DNA from: Cliona cf. orientalis
Lineage: Eukaryota > Porifera > Demospongiae > Clionaida > Clionaidae
DNA: 64,000 nucleotides
Assembly: GCA_963930775.1 (NCBI GenBank)
Contig: OZ005700.1
Span: 1,505,476-1,569,475 of the forward strand
Direction of reading: 5' to 3'
Numbering within the stretch: position 1 is the first letter of the stretch; each line of letters opens with the position of its first letter. A program made the position numbers and the translations under genes. A model generated the notes under the pieces. That model worked only from the letters and a program-made list of their open reading frames with translations, had not been told where the DNA came from and did no database searches. Of this stretch, positions 25,401 through 37,900 are shown one piece after another.

Positions 25401-28400
25401 TTTAAATCAGTGTAGTTGTATCCCTCTTTGATGACAAAGTAGACTGGGGCTCCAGTGTGGAGGTAGGTGAATGTCTCATCAAAGTAGGGCATCAAGTAGG
25501 AGTCCTAGTGAAAATAACAGGTAAGGGTCGTCATCACAACGAGCACATACAATATTGACGACCATTGCCATCCAGTCACTACACACACCTTAGGCAGGGC
25601 AAGTGTTTGTTCTAGACCGATCTTGACACGGAAGAGCATCACCAGAGAAGCTGTGGAGGTAAGGCCAAAGAAGAGCAGGACGAATGGCCGCACCAGAGGG
25701 TGGAGGATGAGCCTGGCAAAGTATTTCATGATGAAGTGGATGACATCGAGTCCCTGACGAGGATCAAACACACCCTTCAGCTTGATACAGAAGAACACAT
25801 CAACACGATTGGCCTGGGGGACAGGGAGGAGAACATACAAATTCGGAGATTATTCTCGATTATCTGAATAAAAAATTAACATGTACTTACGATTTGCCTG
25901 TGAGCATCCAGTGCCATTAGTCCAACAAACACAGATATCTAAAAGGATTATGTGATATCGTTAACACATGCATACAGGTACATGTAACATTGTAAAATAC
26001 AAATTCAAGCCAATTAGTGCCCACCTGCAATAGGAAGTTGAAGAAGACAGCCACTCCAGCGTAGAAGGAGAAGCTCCTCACAGCAGGCATGGTGGACACT
26101 CCTCCCAGCAAGAAGGCAGCCGTCTCGGAGAGGGAGGTGAGGAGCAGGCTGGGGGCCACCTCACCAACGCTCCGACCAATCAGCTCCTTCACGCAGACTC
26201 GGGACAAGTCACCTTTGTGGTGCTTGGCAAACTTGCATGCTTCTCGCTGTGAAGAAAGAGAATTAATTATACCGTAGTTAATCAAATACAATGCATGATC
26301 CAATTTAATGCAATAAATTAGCATTTTAGGAATTCTTATAACGTTTATATATGGAGCGATTGACGACCTTTACCAGAAAAACACACGTTTTTCACAATTG
26401 AAATTATTTTTTTCCATGCGTAGTATTAGATTAAGTACGGTACTCAGAGGCCTGATTCCCATGATCTAAGATCTACAATAATGTACCTCGTATGAGTGGA
26501 TGAGAATAAAGAAGTTGTCGACGCCAACGGCCAGTACAAGGAAGGGTACCACCTCCAAGATAATGAGCGTGTTCATGACTCCAATGTAGCTGAGTAGCCC
26601 AATGGAGGACACTACAGCCACAAGCACCATCAAAACACCAATGAAACCAATAGAGATCTTCATATCAACCTGTGTATAAGATAGAAGAGAGAGAGGGGGA
26701 GTGTATGACAGGACTGGGTGGCAGTACAATGTTGTGACTAGTACTATTGATCTGATAAGAGATATAATACCATCTCTCATTGTCTTCCTCATCCATTGCA
26801 ACGAAAACAACGGCCATGGCTCGGGCCACTACTTTCAGTAGTCACAGAGGCATGACACACCCTCCATAACATGCCAGATACCCAATACAGCACTATACAG
26901 ATGCAGTGTTGGTGGTTCTTACCAGTAGGGTTTTGATGCTTCTGATGTGGCCCAGGAAGAACATGATGTAGACGAACATGAGCAGATAGCTGATGAGAAT
27001 GGTGATGATCTCGGCCTGACTCTCTCGCTCAATCTCATCCTCAATAGAACGCTGTGGGTGTTCAGAGTGTATGAATGTGAGTGAGTGTATATATGTGCTG
27101 GTGAGTGTGTGTATCATACCTCGGCAGAGTAAGTGATGTTGATTATTGAGCTGTTGTAGTTGTCGAGGTATTCTAGGAAAGCCTTCTCCCAGGTCTCGGC
27201 CATCTTGTTGGCACTCTCATCGAGGTGGTTGTTCACTATGAAGGTGATGATGAGAGCCTCTGCAGTCTGATAGTCAGGACTTCCACTGGGCTCCACTACA
27301 AGAGGGGGGGGGGGGAGAGAGATTTATCATTACAATCATTTCAAAGGGGGATCATCAGTAGCTGACTTACGGCCAAATCCTCCCAGCGCTACATTGGGGT
27401 CAACAGGTCCACCAAAGGTACCTAGGCAAGGCATATCCGGGAACTTGCTTCCTTTAGGAGTTGTGGGGTTCCTGTAATAAGGAAGAGTATGGGAAGAGAG
27501 GGGGGCATAATAATAATATTACTGTGGATAAATGAGGCACTAGTATCCATTATCTACCTTGTGCAGTAGTAGACATGATCACGATAGTCAGCAGTATCCA
27601 TGTCTTGTTGTCTTTCCAAATTATCTAGAGAGTTCTGGAAGTAGTTGAGCACGCTGGTGATGGTGCAGTTCGTGTTCTGAGGAGCCAGGGGAGAGTAGCA
27701 GATGTTGTTGAGGGTGATGTTGGCCTGAAAACCATTGTCGTCAGTGTAAGGCACCTCCATGTGTTCGAGGTAGTCTTGGAGATAGAAAACCTGGAGATGA
27801 AAGCATACAATATCATCATCATAATATTATAATAATATAATTATTACAATCACGGCATCAGACAAAATGCATCATAGCTTCACTGAGAGTTCTTTACTGC
27901 ATACCTCTTTCAAAACTTCTAAGTTAAAGACAGGTCCGTATTTAAATATTTCTTCTTCACCACCAAAGGGCTGATACATAGAGTAGTTGTATTTGGGAGC
28001 AGTGACGATGATCATCTCCGTGCGGTAGAAAGGGTTGAAGTTCTTGTCAAAGTAGGCCTTCTCCTCTCTCGCTCGGCTCGTGGGCGAGGACCAAAGGTCA
28101 ACGGGGTTGGTCGTGATTTTGAAGAAGAACAGACCAAACGATAGGGCCAAGGCAATTATCCCTACGAAGAAAAACACGATGTACCAGTACTGAGCGACAA
28201 ACTTGCCCCAGTGGTAGAAGGCGTTCTTGATGGCATACTCAATCCAGGAGCCCAGCTGAAACCAGCACCGTGTGATGCTTTTGTGTGGCGGAGGAATGTC
28301 CACACTGTCTGTTTGATTAGCAGGGACTTCCTCCGCATCAGCATTGATGCTACTCACACTGCTCGTCTGCAAATCATTATCGTCATCTTCAATGGCACCA

Positions 28401-30680
28401 TAGTGATCCCGTGACTTCCTGATAATACCGTCAGACCCTCCTATCTTGGTGTAGCCACAATTGCGAAGAAGGGAAATTATGGCAGCAATCATGGCCACAA
28501 TGAAAATAAGAACCGATAGACTTGCACCCACAGAGACGACTATGACGGTGATTTCGAAATACGGGAATGTGTTTGGTGAAGGTTGAGGCGGAGAAGGGCA
28601 CACGTTGGGGGCATTGCAATCTGAGCAACTACACTGGTAGTCAAGATCAGTCGTGTTGCACTCCATGTAGTCATATGACTTTGCAAAGAGTCCTCCATCT
28701 AGACCACTACCGTTGTAGTACTTCATCATTAACGGTGATTCATGGTTGACAGGCGCATTACCCAAGTAGTTCAGCCACTTGTAAGGACTACACTCCGTTG
28801 TGCCGCACATGAGGTCGATCACCTTTGTACTATACTGAGGGTACTGTACGTTCTTGCACGAGTCGTACAGCCTGTTGGCATAGTCTTCTGATACGAAGAT
28901 GTCCACTGATGTGATTGATACTTGATTGTCTTTGTACGGCACTGTACCGTGTGCACTTACATTCATCCAGCCCGACTGATCCGGATCACAAGTTGTCAGG
29001 CAAAAGTGATCAATAAAGTTCCGCAGACAAGCTGGACATCGACTGAATAGACTCTGGGGGATCTTGATTTGCGTGGCGAGAGCGTTGAGCTGACCCATGT
29101 TACAGCAAACCCCACGGTCCTCTTGGACTAGCTTTGGGCATGTTTCGTTGAGGAGGTTGAAAAAGTCAGGGCCCTGTTCAGTTATATTCTTTGGTCGGCC
29201 ATTGTAGAGGCAGGTGTAGTTGCCAGTATAGGCGGAGGCACCGCACTGACCAAACCACAGGCAGCGATTGGGCTCGTGGATGAGAGCGGATCCATTAAAT
29301 GAGAGACAGGGAGAGGGTAGCCAGACAAGCCATACCTGAAAGAAAACAGTATGGTTGTACTGAAGTGCAAAAACAAAGCACTAGCTCGTAAATCATGTGA
29401 TGTCGAGAATGAATTTCGTATGACTCCATACTGAAACAAGCTACATGTATCTTGTTTTCTCTAAGGGGCTGTACAACAGACAATCGCTATCATAGCTCAC
29501 GAGTGTGCAGGTAAGTTGTGAAGGATACATCAAAGAACGAGAGAATCCCCCGGCCCACTAATGTGGTACTGACCGCATAGCGATACTAATTTTATTACTT
29601 ACGCTGCATAACATCGTACCACTGTATCACGCCATCTAGTACCCAATGTTTTATCGCCAACATGCTACTAGTATCAATTTTGGTTTAGTCACATCATCAC
29701 AATCACATGATCGAATCGATAATTATTACAAAGATAAAAATACTCCCTAGCGACGCTACAAAACAGCCGTCTTTCGATTTAATATCAGCCTATTATACCG
29801 AATATCACCCCACCGATCCATGAAACTCCCTCCATTAGTATGATACCTACCTATGGCATATACTGGCTTCATAATCATGAGCCCTTGTGGATACGTAAAC
29901 AAAATCATTCCACTAGATCATACCACTGCACAGCCTATACATGTCATGGGAAACACCCTCCCCCCAGATACCCTCACGAGCCAAAACCACTTCAAATATT
30001 AAAAAAAACCCTGTACCTTGACCCTGTACCCTTGATAGAGATTGTTATGCAATAACAAGTGTATTATTGGCTATTTCATGACAAAAACACGCCATGGTCA
30101 TGTGACTACAAACCATCTTTCGATTCAATATCACCCTATAACAAGTGTATTATTGGCTGTTTCATGACAAAAACACGCCATGGTCATGTGACTACAAACC
30201 ATCTTTCGATTCAATATCACCCTTCGAATGTCATACCACTTTCAATGAGGCAACTGAGCCAGCCGACTGATCCATAGTAAGCGCATGCTAACAACAACCA
30301 CAAAACTGGAATAGAGATTAGTAGCCACACGCTCGGCCGGCCATGGCAGCTGCACCGTCTACCTATAGCTACGTAGCATCGTCCCTAAAATTATTTTTAA
30401 TAATCTGGGAATGGGGCCTGGGAAATTATGAGGCTACTGTCTACCTAGTACCTGTATACTCCACTCTACAAAAAGAGTGTCAGGCCCAGACCAATACAAG
30501 TGACTATATAAAATAGGTGCCAAGAACACCCTCTAAATTTATATTATTATGAAAGGCCAGGGATCGAACAGTGCACAAAATTTCATTATTAGAGGTTTAT
30601 AATACTATAAGCCTGGTTTACTGGTATTTCTCACTTACCCCGGCGTAGAATATCAACGGTAAAACTCGATAAAATGCCAT
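22461..30680 (-). CDS. NPC1: NPC1 cholesterol transporter, tandem copy A
   Basis: NPC1 is the late endosome/lysosome membrane protein that receives cholesterol from NPC2 and exports it. I read 16 coding exons: 30639-30680, 27905-29335, 27558-27790, 27371-27471, 27120-27295, 26923-27051, 26487-26669, 26025-26246, 25891-25938, 25589-25813, 25314-25504, 24905-25221, 24545-24745, 24142-24299, 23317-23590 and 22461-22789. They total 4260 nt, in frame, giving 1419 residues against about 1278 in human. Visible parts are a signal peptide split over exons 1-2, the Cys-rich N-terminal sterol-binding domain ([16 protein letters not shown]), the TTNPVDLWS motif after the second membrane helix, the sterol-sensing domain ([15 protein letters not shown]), and the closing RND-like helices ([20 protein letters not shown]). 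The tail is Pro/Gln-rich and ends in an acidic dileucine signal, ERTRLI. Copy B lies 528 bp upstream on the same strand. Confidence 0.95.
26272..26440. mobile_element. 169-bp MITE-like insertion in NPC1-A intron
   Basis: The element begins CCGTAGTTAATC and ends GATTAAGTACGG. These are terminal inverted repeats matching at 11 of 12 positions. It is flanked on both sides by TA (26270-26271 and 26441-26442). The homologous intron of copy B, near 34124, has the same flanking sequence joined through a single TA with no insert, which is an intact empty site. TA target duplication with short inverted ends is typical of non-autonomous Tc1/mariner-type elements. It has no coding capacity. It inserted after the NPC1 duplication, or was lost precisely from copy B. 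Confidence 0.85.
29804..29813 (+). promoter_or_regulatory. Exact SRE-1 word in NPC1-A intron 1
   Basis: ATCACCCCAC is identical to the classical sterol regulatory element of the mammalian LDL receptor promoter, the SREBP binding site (established knowledge). It lies in intron 1, about 870 bp downstream of the NPC1-A start codon. The surrounding stretch contains related AATATCACCC words, including two in the 86-bp tandem repeat, so the match may instead derive from a local repeat. NPC1 is a plausible SREBP target, but function here is inference. Confidence 0.3.
30052..30223. repeat. Two-copy 86-bp tandem repeat in NPC1-A intron 1
   Basis: Units 30052-30137 and 30138-30223 appear identical except for one A/G difference, indicating a recent duplication. 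A diverged related stretch (CTTTCGATT, AATATCA words) lies about 300 bp downstream in the gene (about 29770-29810), and fragments resemble intron 1 of copy B near 38660. Confidence 0.9.
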
Positions 30681-31208
30681 GAAGGTAGTGGACTAAACCA
30701 AAGTGGTCTAGTGGTCTAGTACTTCTCGTAGTCGATTCCAGAGATACTGTGTCGAACGAGACGTCACGAGAGCAAGATGGAGCCGGCGCGGCACGGAGGA
30801 TGTGTGAGAATGCCTCTACATAACCCGCTACTTTATAACAAATACCATGGAGACTCGGGTGGCCAAAATCGTTCGATTTTGCGATAGCCACAATAATTCT
30901 TATTATTACAGGATGGGCCATGGGGTGGAGCCACGAAATGCACTCCGGAGCATGCGCAATACGCTAGCAATATGTACCTATTATTATAGCACACAAACAC
31001 AATGTCATTACACACAGCATGGTCATAAATAATTATATATTTGACATAATATACCAGTATACACAGAGTCATACAAATGGGGACAGCATGATATGAGAGA
31101 GGGAGAGAAAAGAAAAAAAATGTATAAAATACCAGTAGGCTCACAAAAAGAAACTTTCAAAAATTTTTTATTTAAGTTAGTTATAAATTATAAGACTTAT
31201 AGTACGTG
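30681..31208 (-). other. Spacer between tandem NPC1 copies; copy A promoter region
   Basis: These 528 bp separate the copy B stop codon from the copy A start codon, so they should hold the copy B 3' UTR and poly(A) signal and the copy A promoter. The part near 30700-30800 is richer in CpG and resembles the sequence before copy B (GAACGA, GTCGATTCC versus GTCGACTCC near 39890), suggesting the promoter was duplicated with the gene. No TATA box is obvious. Confidence 0.5.
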
Positions 31209-34200
31209 CTAGTGATTTATTAACCTGGTTCGTTCATCAGCTGTGGCCTGGCCTGATCCACCATAGGGAACTCCCTGTTGCTGGTATACCTGTTGGTTGG
31301 GGTAGGTCGGCGCCCCATAGCCACCGTAGACCTGCTGCTGCTGTGGGGGCGGAACTGTACCAGGTTGCTGATAGTCGTGTGCTCCAATAATTGGAGGAGG
31401 GGTTGGACCAGTGTTGGAGGGTAGCGTGGGATAGAGGGTGGGTTGGGGAGGCTGTTGGGAATCGACAGGCCTTTGCCCCTTCTCTTTCTTCTTCTCCGCT
31501 GGTTTCTTACTGGCTGAGGATGTTCGAGTCGGCTCTTCCACTTCAAGATCAAGGTCTCTGTAAGGCTTTTTTGTGAAGGGCACATTAGGAGGACCTAAAG
31601 AATGGAAATTGTACATTAATTATCACACATAATAATGGTGCATAAGTACTGAAATTCAATAGCTCAATGATATCAAGAAAAAATTTGACGTGGACATACC
31701 GATATAGCTGAGAATGACGGGTAGGAATATTAGTCCGTGCAGGGCGCCCCAGAACAGCATCATCATGTACATGCGGAAGTAGTAGATGTTGAAGAGCTTG
31801 GACTTGGCAAAGAGCAGGACAAAGACGCCAAGGAACTTGGTGACGGTGATCCCACTGAACACGGAGGCTCCCATGTGGTCGAGAGCAGACTGGGCCCTCT
31901 CTCTACGACGACCCGTGTGAGACACAAACCAACGAACAATGTGAGAGCAGAACTCAACCGATATTCCAACCGTCTGTGGGCAAGTACAAAAATAGCAGTT
32001 AATAATGATAGCATTGAATAGACTGGGGTGGTGAACTAGTCTACAATGCATTCTAGTGGTAATGAACAAGATTCGGTAGTTCTGCTCACCATGACGAGGT
32101 TGACGAGGGAGACGGCATTGGCGTTGATTCCCAGCAGGTGCATACAGCCAAACATGTGCAGGATGATCATACACACAACCAGCATGAGGATGGCAGCCGC
32201 CCACACATTCAAACCAAACATCAGAACTGTCACAAAGAACACAGCAGCTAGAGGGTGGGGAGACATGAAAACTATAAAACTCCGACTTTTTTTATAACTT
32301 ATTGGCATTCCAAATCCTACCAAACTAACGTCTATGGCACCATATACGTACGTTGATATAGAATACTAATGAGACTATACCTATGGAGAGTCCGATATTG
32401 AATGCCATGTCGTGCACTGTCCTCAGGTACTGCTCATAGTAGACATAGAAGACACTGTAGGGGTAGACATCCCAGTCCATCACTGCAGACACATTGTCAG
32501 CCAGCTGACGAGCCCAGCGCAGGGCAGAGATGAAATCAGCAGACGTCTTCAGCACAGTGTGGTAGGTCATGACATAGGAGGCTGGGGGAGAGAGAGAGTG
32601 AGAGGGTGATGTTAAATCGTCAAAAAGAGTAGTGATCGACCTACACTCCCAACCTATGTACTTGCAAGGTGGCTATTGGGGACGTGATCAAACTTGGGAT
32701 TTTTTAAAACTCACTCAGAGCAGTGGTGATGTTCTTGCCATCTTTCTCTGTCTTGTTGACGACCACAGCTCCTCCAAAGGCAGCATGGCCTCCTGACGGA
32801 CAATCAATTCCAGGATTATCATGAAGGAACCAGTCGAGGTAGGTCTCAAACACAGTTCTGTTTGGACGGTCTCCACTGGCCATGCACGAGTCACAGGAGT
32901 CGTTGAGCCACTGAGGGTCATAGCACTCTCCACCACCATCATCCCTCGATACGCCACAGCAGTAGCTCTTGGGAGCTATCCACTCAAAGTAGGTGTCCAA
33001 CCAAAGCATGGCTGGCTCAGCTATCTTGGTCCTGCGTGGGGAGAGAGAGCGAGGGGGGAGGCAGGAGAAGAAAATGAGTGAAAATTCAAAGGTACAGAGA
33101 GATGTTTCTCACTTTTACTTACAAGTTAGAGGCAGTGGAGTACTGCACAATCTGCTGTCCCAGTGAATTCTCGTCACAACCAGCTCCCGAGCAAATGAAA
33201 TTCTGCTTTTTTAAATCAGTGTAGTTGTATCCCTCTTTGATGACAAAGTAGACTGGGGCTCCAGTGTGGAGGTAGGTGAATGTCTCATTGAAGTAGGGCA
33301 TCAAGTAGGAGTCCTGAAAGCATGAATAACTTTAGGTAAGGGTCGTCAGAGCAACGCGAACCAATAACATAACATGCTCACGCACATATGTGTTGACGAT
33401 CTTTACCAAACACGATCAATATTGACTAAGCACGTACCTTGGGCAGGGCAAGTGTTTCCTCTAGACCAATCTCAACACGGAAAAGCATCGCCAGAGAAGC
33501 CGTGGAGGTAAGGCCAAAGAAGAGCAGGACGAATGGCCGCACCAGAGGGTGGAGGATGAGCCTGGCAAAGTACTTCATGACGAAGTGGATGACATCGAGT
33601 CCCTGACGAGGATCAAACACACCCTTCAGCTTGATACAGAAGAACACATCAACACGATTGGCCTGGGGGACAGGGGAAGACACACAACACAAGATGAACC
33701 ATGCTTGCATGAGTATGGTCAATTAGTGTATTGTTGCATTATACACTTACGATTTGCCTGTGAGCGTCCAGTGCCATTAGTCCAACAAATACAGATATCT
33801 AATAAGGATACAATCAATCAATATCATGTGACCATCCATAAGGATTACTATGCCTTTTCCAATTACCCACCTGCAACAGGAAGTTGAAGAAGACAGCCAC
33901 TCCAGCGTAGAAGGAGAAGCTCCTCACAGCAGGCATGGTGGACACTCCTCCCAGCAAGAAGGCAGCCGTCTCGGAGAGGGAGGTGAGGAGCAGGCTGGGG
34001 GCCACCTCACCAACGCTCCGACCAATCAGCTCCTTCACGCAGACTCGGGACAAGTCACCTTTGTGGTGCTTGGCAAACTTGCATGCTTCTCGCTATTCAT
34101 GAAGAAAGAGAATTAATTATACTCAGAGGCCTGATTCCTATGATCTAAGATCTACTATAATGTACCTCGTATGAGTGGATGAGAATGAAGAAGTTGTCGA

Positions 34201-34917
34201 CGCCAACGGCCAGTACGAGGAAGGGCACCACCTCCAAGATAATGAGGGTGTTCATGACTCCAATGTAGCTGAGTAGCCCAATGGAGGACACTACAGCCAC
34301 AAGGACCATCAAAACACCAATGAAACCAATGGAGATCTTCATATCAACCTGTTCAAGTGGAGTCGAGGGAGAGAGAGGGAGGGAGTGGGGATGGTACAGG
34401 TGTGTCAATGAGTGGCGTACATGTACATCTGTGACAAAACTGTTAATGGTTGCATGGTAGTACTCTCGACAGATCATGTATGATAAGAGCTATGATAGCT
34501 ACTATTCTAGAGAAGTCCGCCTCTCATTGTTAACAAAGCTTCCTCATCCATAACAGCTTTTATAGTGCAACAAGTCACATGAAAACAGCTGCCATGGCTC
34601 AGGCCACTACTTTTAGTAATCACAGAGGCAGATCAGCTAGTAGCATGACCTCTTTTAACAAGAAACTCTAGGCAGTCCAAGATAACAGTTTCTACTTACC
34701 ACTCTGACTCAATACTGGATTATAAAGAACTTTGAAGCACATACGTATACAGATGTAGTGCTTCTTCTTGCTTACCAGTAGGGTTTTGATGCCTCTGATG
34801 TGGCCCAGGAAGAACATGATATAGACGAACATGAGCAGATAGCTGATGAGAATGGTGGTGATCTCAGTCTGACTCTCTCGCTCAATCTCATCCTCAATAG
34901 AACGCTGTATGCATAGG

Positions 34918-34963
<46 letters not shown>

Positions 34964-37900
34964 TCATGTGACAACCATACCATAACACATGTGCACTCAA
35001 ATCCTCATTTTTATGGTTGTTTCTTGGGCAAGGGTATCCCTGAATTATGCAACTACCATCTGGTCGGAATTCTTAATCACCAAACCATCAACCAACCCCA
35101 CCACTATCAGGCCAGGTATATACAGCGTACACATTCCATATATGGGCATAATTATGTACACATGCATACATGCGGCATAGCTATCATTGGTCACAGGATT
35201 ACTACTCGAAATAGACCACAGGTGCTTTCAAGCGCAAGCAAGACAAAGACAACAAAGCCCAGAGAAGTATGTATATATAATTATATATATACAGCATAGC
35301 AAGCAGAGGGCAAGTCACGCGCCATCCCACTGGTTAACAATACCACAAGACAACCACATTGTCACTTGTCGGGCCAGGCCAGGTTAGCTAACGTCAGGTG
35401 ATTCGAAATTCTCAAGGTCACTTAATCTAATTCATTAGCGGAGGCAAACCAGGTCGCACTGACCTACTCTGGTTAGTTAGCTACAGATACGGCTACATAC
35501 ATGCATGTACATGTACATGCACTGGTGGGTAGGCATCTTACTAAGGGCCTCGCTACCCACCATGGCAAGCAACCCTTGATTGCTTTAAAAAGTTTGTTAA
35601 AAGATTCTCTTGCAAACACAGGAAAATTAGAGACATACCTCTGCAGAGTAAGTGATGTTGATTTTTGAGCTGTTGTAGTTGTCGAGGTATTCTAGGAAAG
35701 CCTTCTCCCAGGTCTCGGCCATCTTGTTGGCACTCTCATCGAGGTGATTGTTCACTATGAAGGTGATGATGAGAGCCTCCGCAGTCTGGTAGTCAGGACT
35801 TCCACTGGGCTCCACTACGAGGGGGGGGGGGGGAGGGAGAGAGATTTATCATTACAATCATTTCAAAGGGGGATCATAAGTAGCTGACTTACAGCTAAAT
35901 CCTCCCAGCGCTACGTTGGGGTCAACAGGTCCACCAAAGGCACCTAGACAGGGTATGTCTGGGAACGTCTTTCCTTTTGGATCCGTGGGATTCCTGTAAT
36001 GAGAAGGGCAGAAACAGAAAAAGCATAATTGCCATAATACAAGTTGGCACAAAAATGAAAAAGCACAAATTTTAGCCATCAGGGGTGAGGGGGTGGGAAC
36101 CAAACCTCCCTTGCTTGTACGAATAACACAATCTTATACCTTGTGCAATAGTGGATGTGATCATGATAGTCACCAGTGAATGAGTCTCCTTCATTCAAGC
36201 GATCCATGGAGTTCTGGAAGTAGTTGAGTACGCTGGTGATGGTGCAGTTCTTGTTCTGAGGAGCCAGGGGAGAGTAGCAGATGTTGTTGAGGGTGATGTT
36301 GGCCTCAGTACCATTGTCGTCAGTGTAAGGCACCTCCATGTGTTCGAGGTAGTCTTGGAGATAGAACACCTGGAGCAAAGATAGCAGTAAACAGACTATA
36401 CACATTGATCTAACTTTCACTTAGTGCAGCTTCTTAGACTAGGGCAGGGGATACCATCAGTGGGGGCATGCTCAGGCACATAGGAATGTATAAAAGAATA
36501 ATGGCAGAAGCTCCAATATGACTATTAATTTTACTGAACTAGGCACGATATTATACCTCATTTAAAACTTCTCGGTCAAAGACAGGTCCAAATTTCCATC
36601 CATCAGTCACCACACCAAATGGTGTATAAGTGGAGTAGTTGTATTTGGGAGCAGTAACGATGATCATCTCCGTGCGGTAGAAAGGGTTGAAGTTCTTGTC
36701 AAAGTAGGCCTTCTCCTCTCTTGCTCGGCTCGTGGGCGAGGACCAAAGGTCAACGGGGTTGGTCGTAATTTTGAAAAAGAACAGACCAAACGATAGGGCC
36801 AAGGCAATTATCCCTACGAAGAAAAACACGATGTACCAGTACTGAGCAACAAACTTTCCCCAGTGGTAGAAGGCGTTCTTGATGGCATACTCAATCCAGG
36901 AGCCAAGCTGAAACCAGCATGTTGCGACACTTCTGTGTGGGGGAGGAGGGGGAATGTCCGGATCCTCCTCTGTTTGATTATCCTCCATGTCAGCGTTGAT
37001 GCTACTCACGCTGCTCGTCGGCGAATCATCATCATCCTCGATGGCACCATAGTGATCCCGTGACTTCCTGATAATACCGTCAGACCCTCCTATCCTGGTG
37101 TAGCCGGGCTTGCGAAGAAGGGAGATTATGGCAGCAATCATGGCCACAATGAAAATAAGAACCGATAGACTTGCACCCACAGAGACGACTATAATAGTGA
37201 TTTTGGTATAGGGGAACGTGTTGGGCGAAGCTTGAGGTGGCGGGGGGCACACGTTCTGGGCATTGCAATCCGAGCAACTGCACTGGTAGTCAAGATCAGT
37301 CGTGTTGCACTCCATGTAGTCATATGACTTTGCAAAGAGCTTTCCATCTCGATTACCATTGTTGGTAATGTTTAAACTGCTGTTATTGGTGATGTAGTAC
37401 TTCATCATGAACGGTGATTCATGGTTGGCATTCGGATCACCCAAGTAGTTCAGCCACTTGAAAGGACTACACTCCGTTGTGCCGCACATAATGTCAATCA
37501 CTTTCGTACTGGCCTGAGGGTACTGCACATTCTCGCATGAAGTATAGAGATCATCGGCGTATTGCTCCGATACGTAGATGTCTACGGATGTGATTGACCA
37601 TTTTTTGTCGGCGCTGTCGTACGTCAAACCACCATCACTGACGTTCATCCAGCCCGACTGATCCGGATCACAGGTTGTCAGGCAAAAGTGATCGATAAAG
37701 TTCCGCAGACAAGCCGGACATCGACTGAACAGTTGCTGAGGGTACTTGATTTGTGTGGCGAGAGCGTTGAGCTGGCCCATGTCACAGCAAACCCCACGGT
37801 TCTCTTGGACCAGCTTTGGGCACGTTTCGTTGAGTAGCTTAAAAAAATCTGGGCCTTGTTCAGTTACACTCTTTGGTCGGTCATTGTAGAGGCAGGTGTA

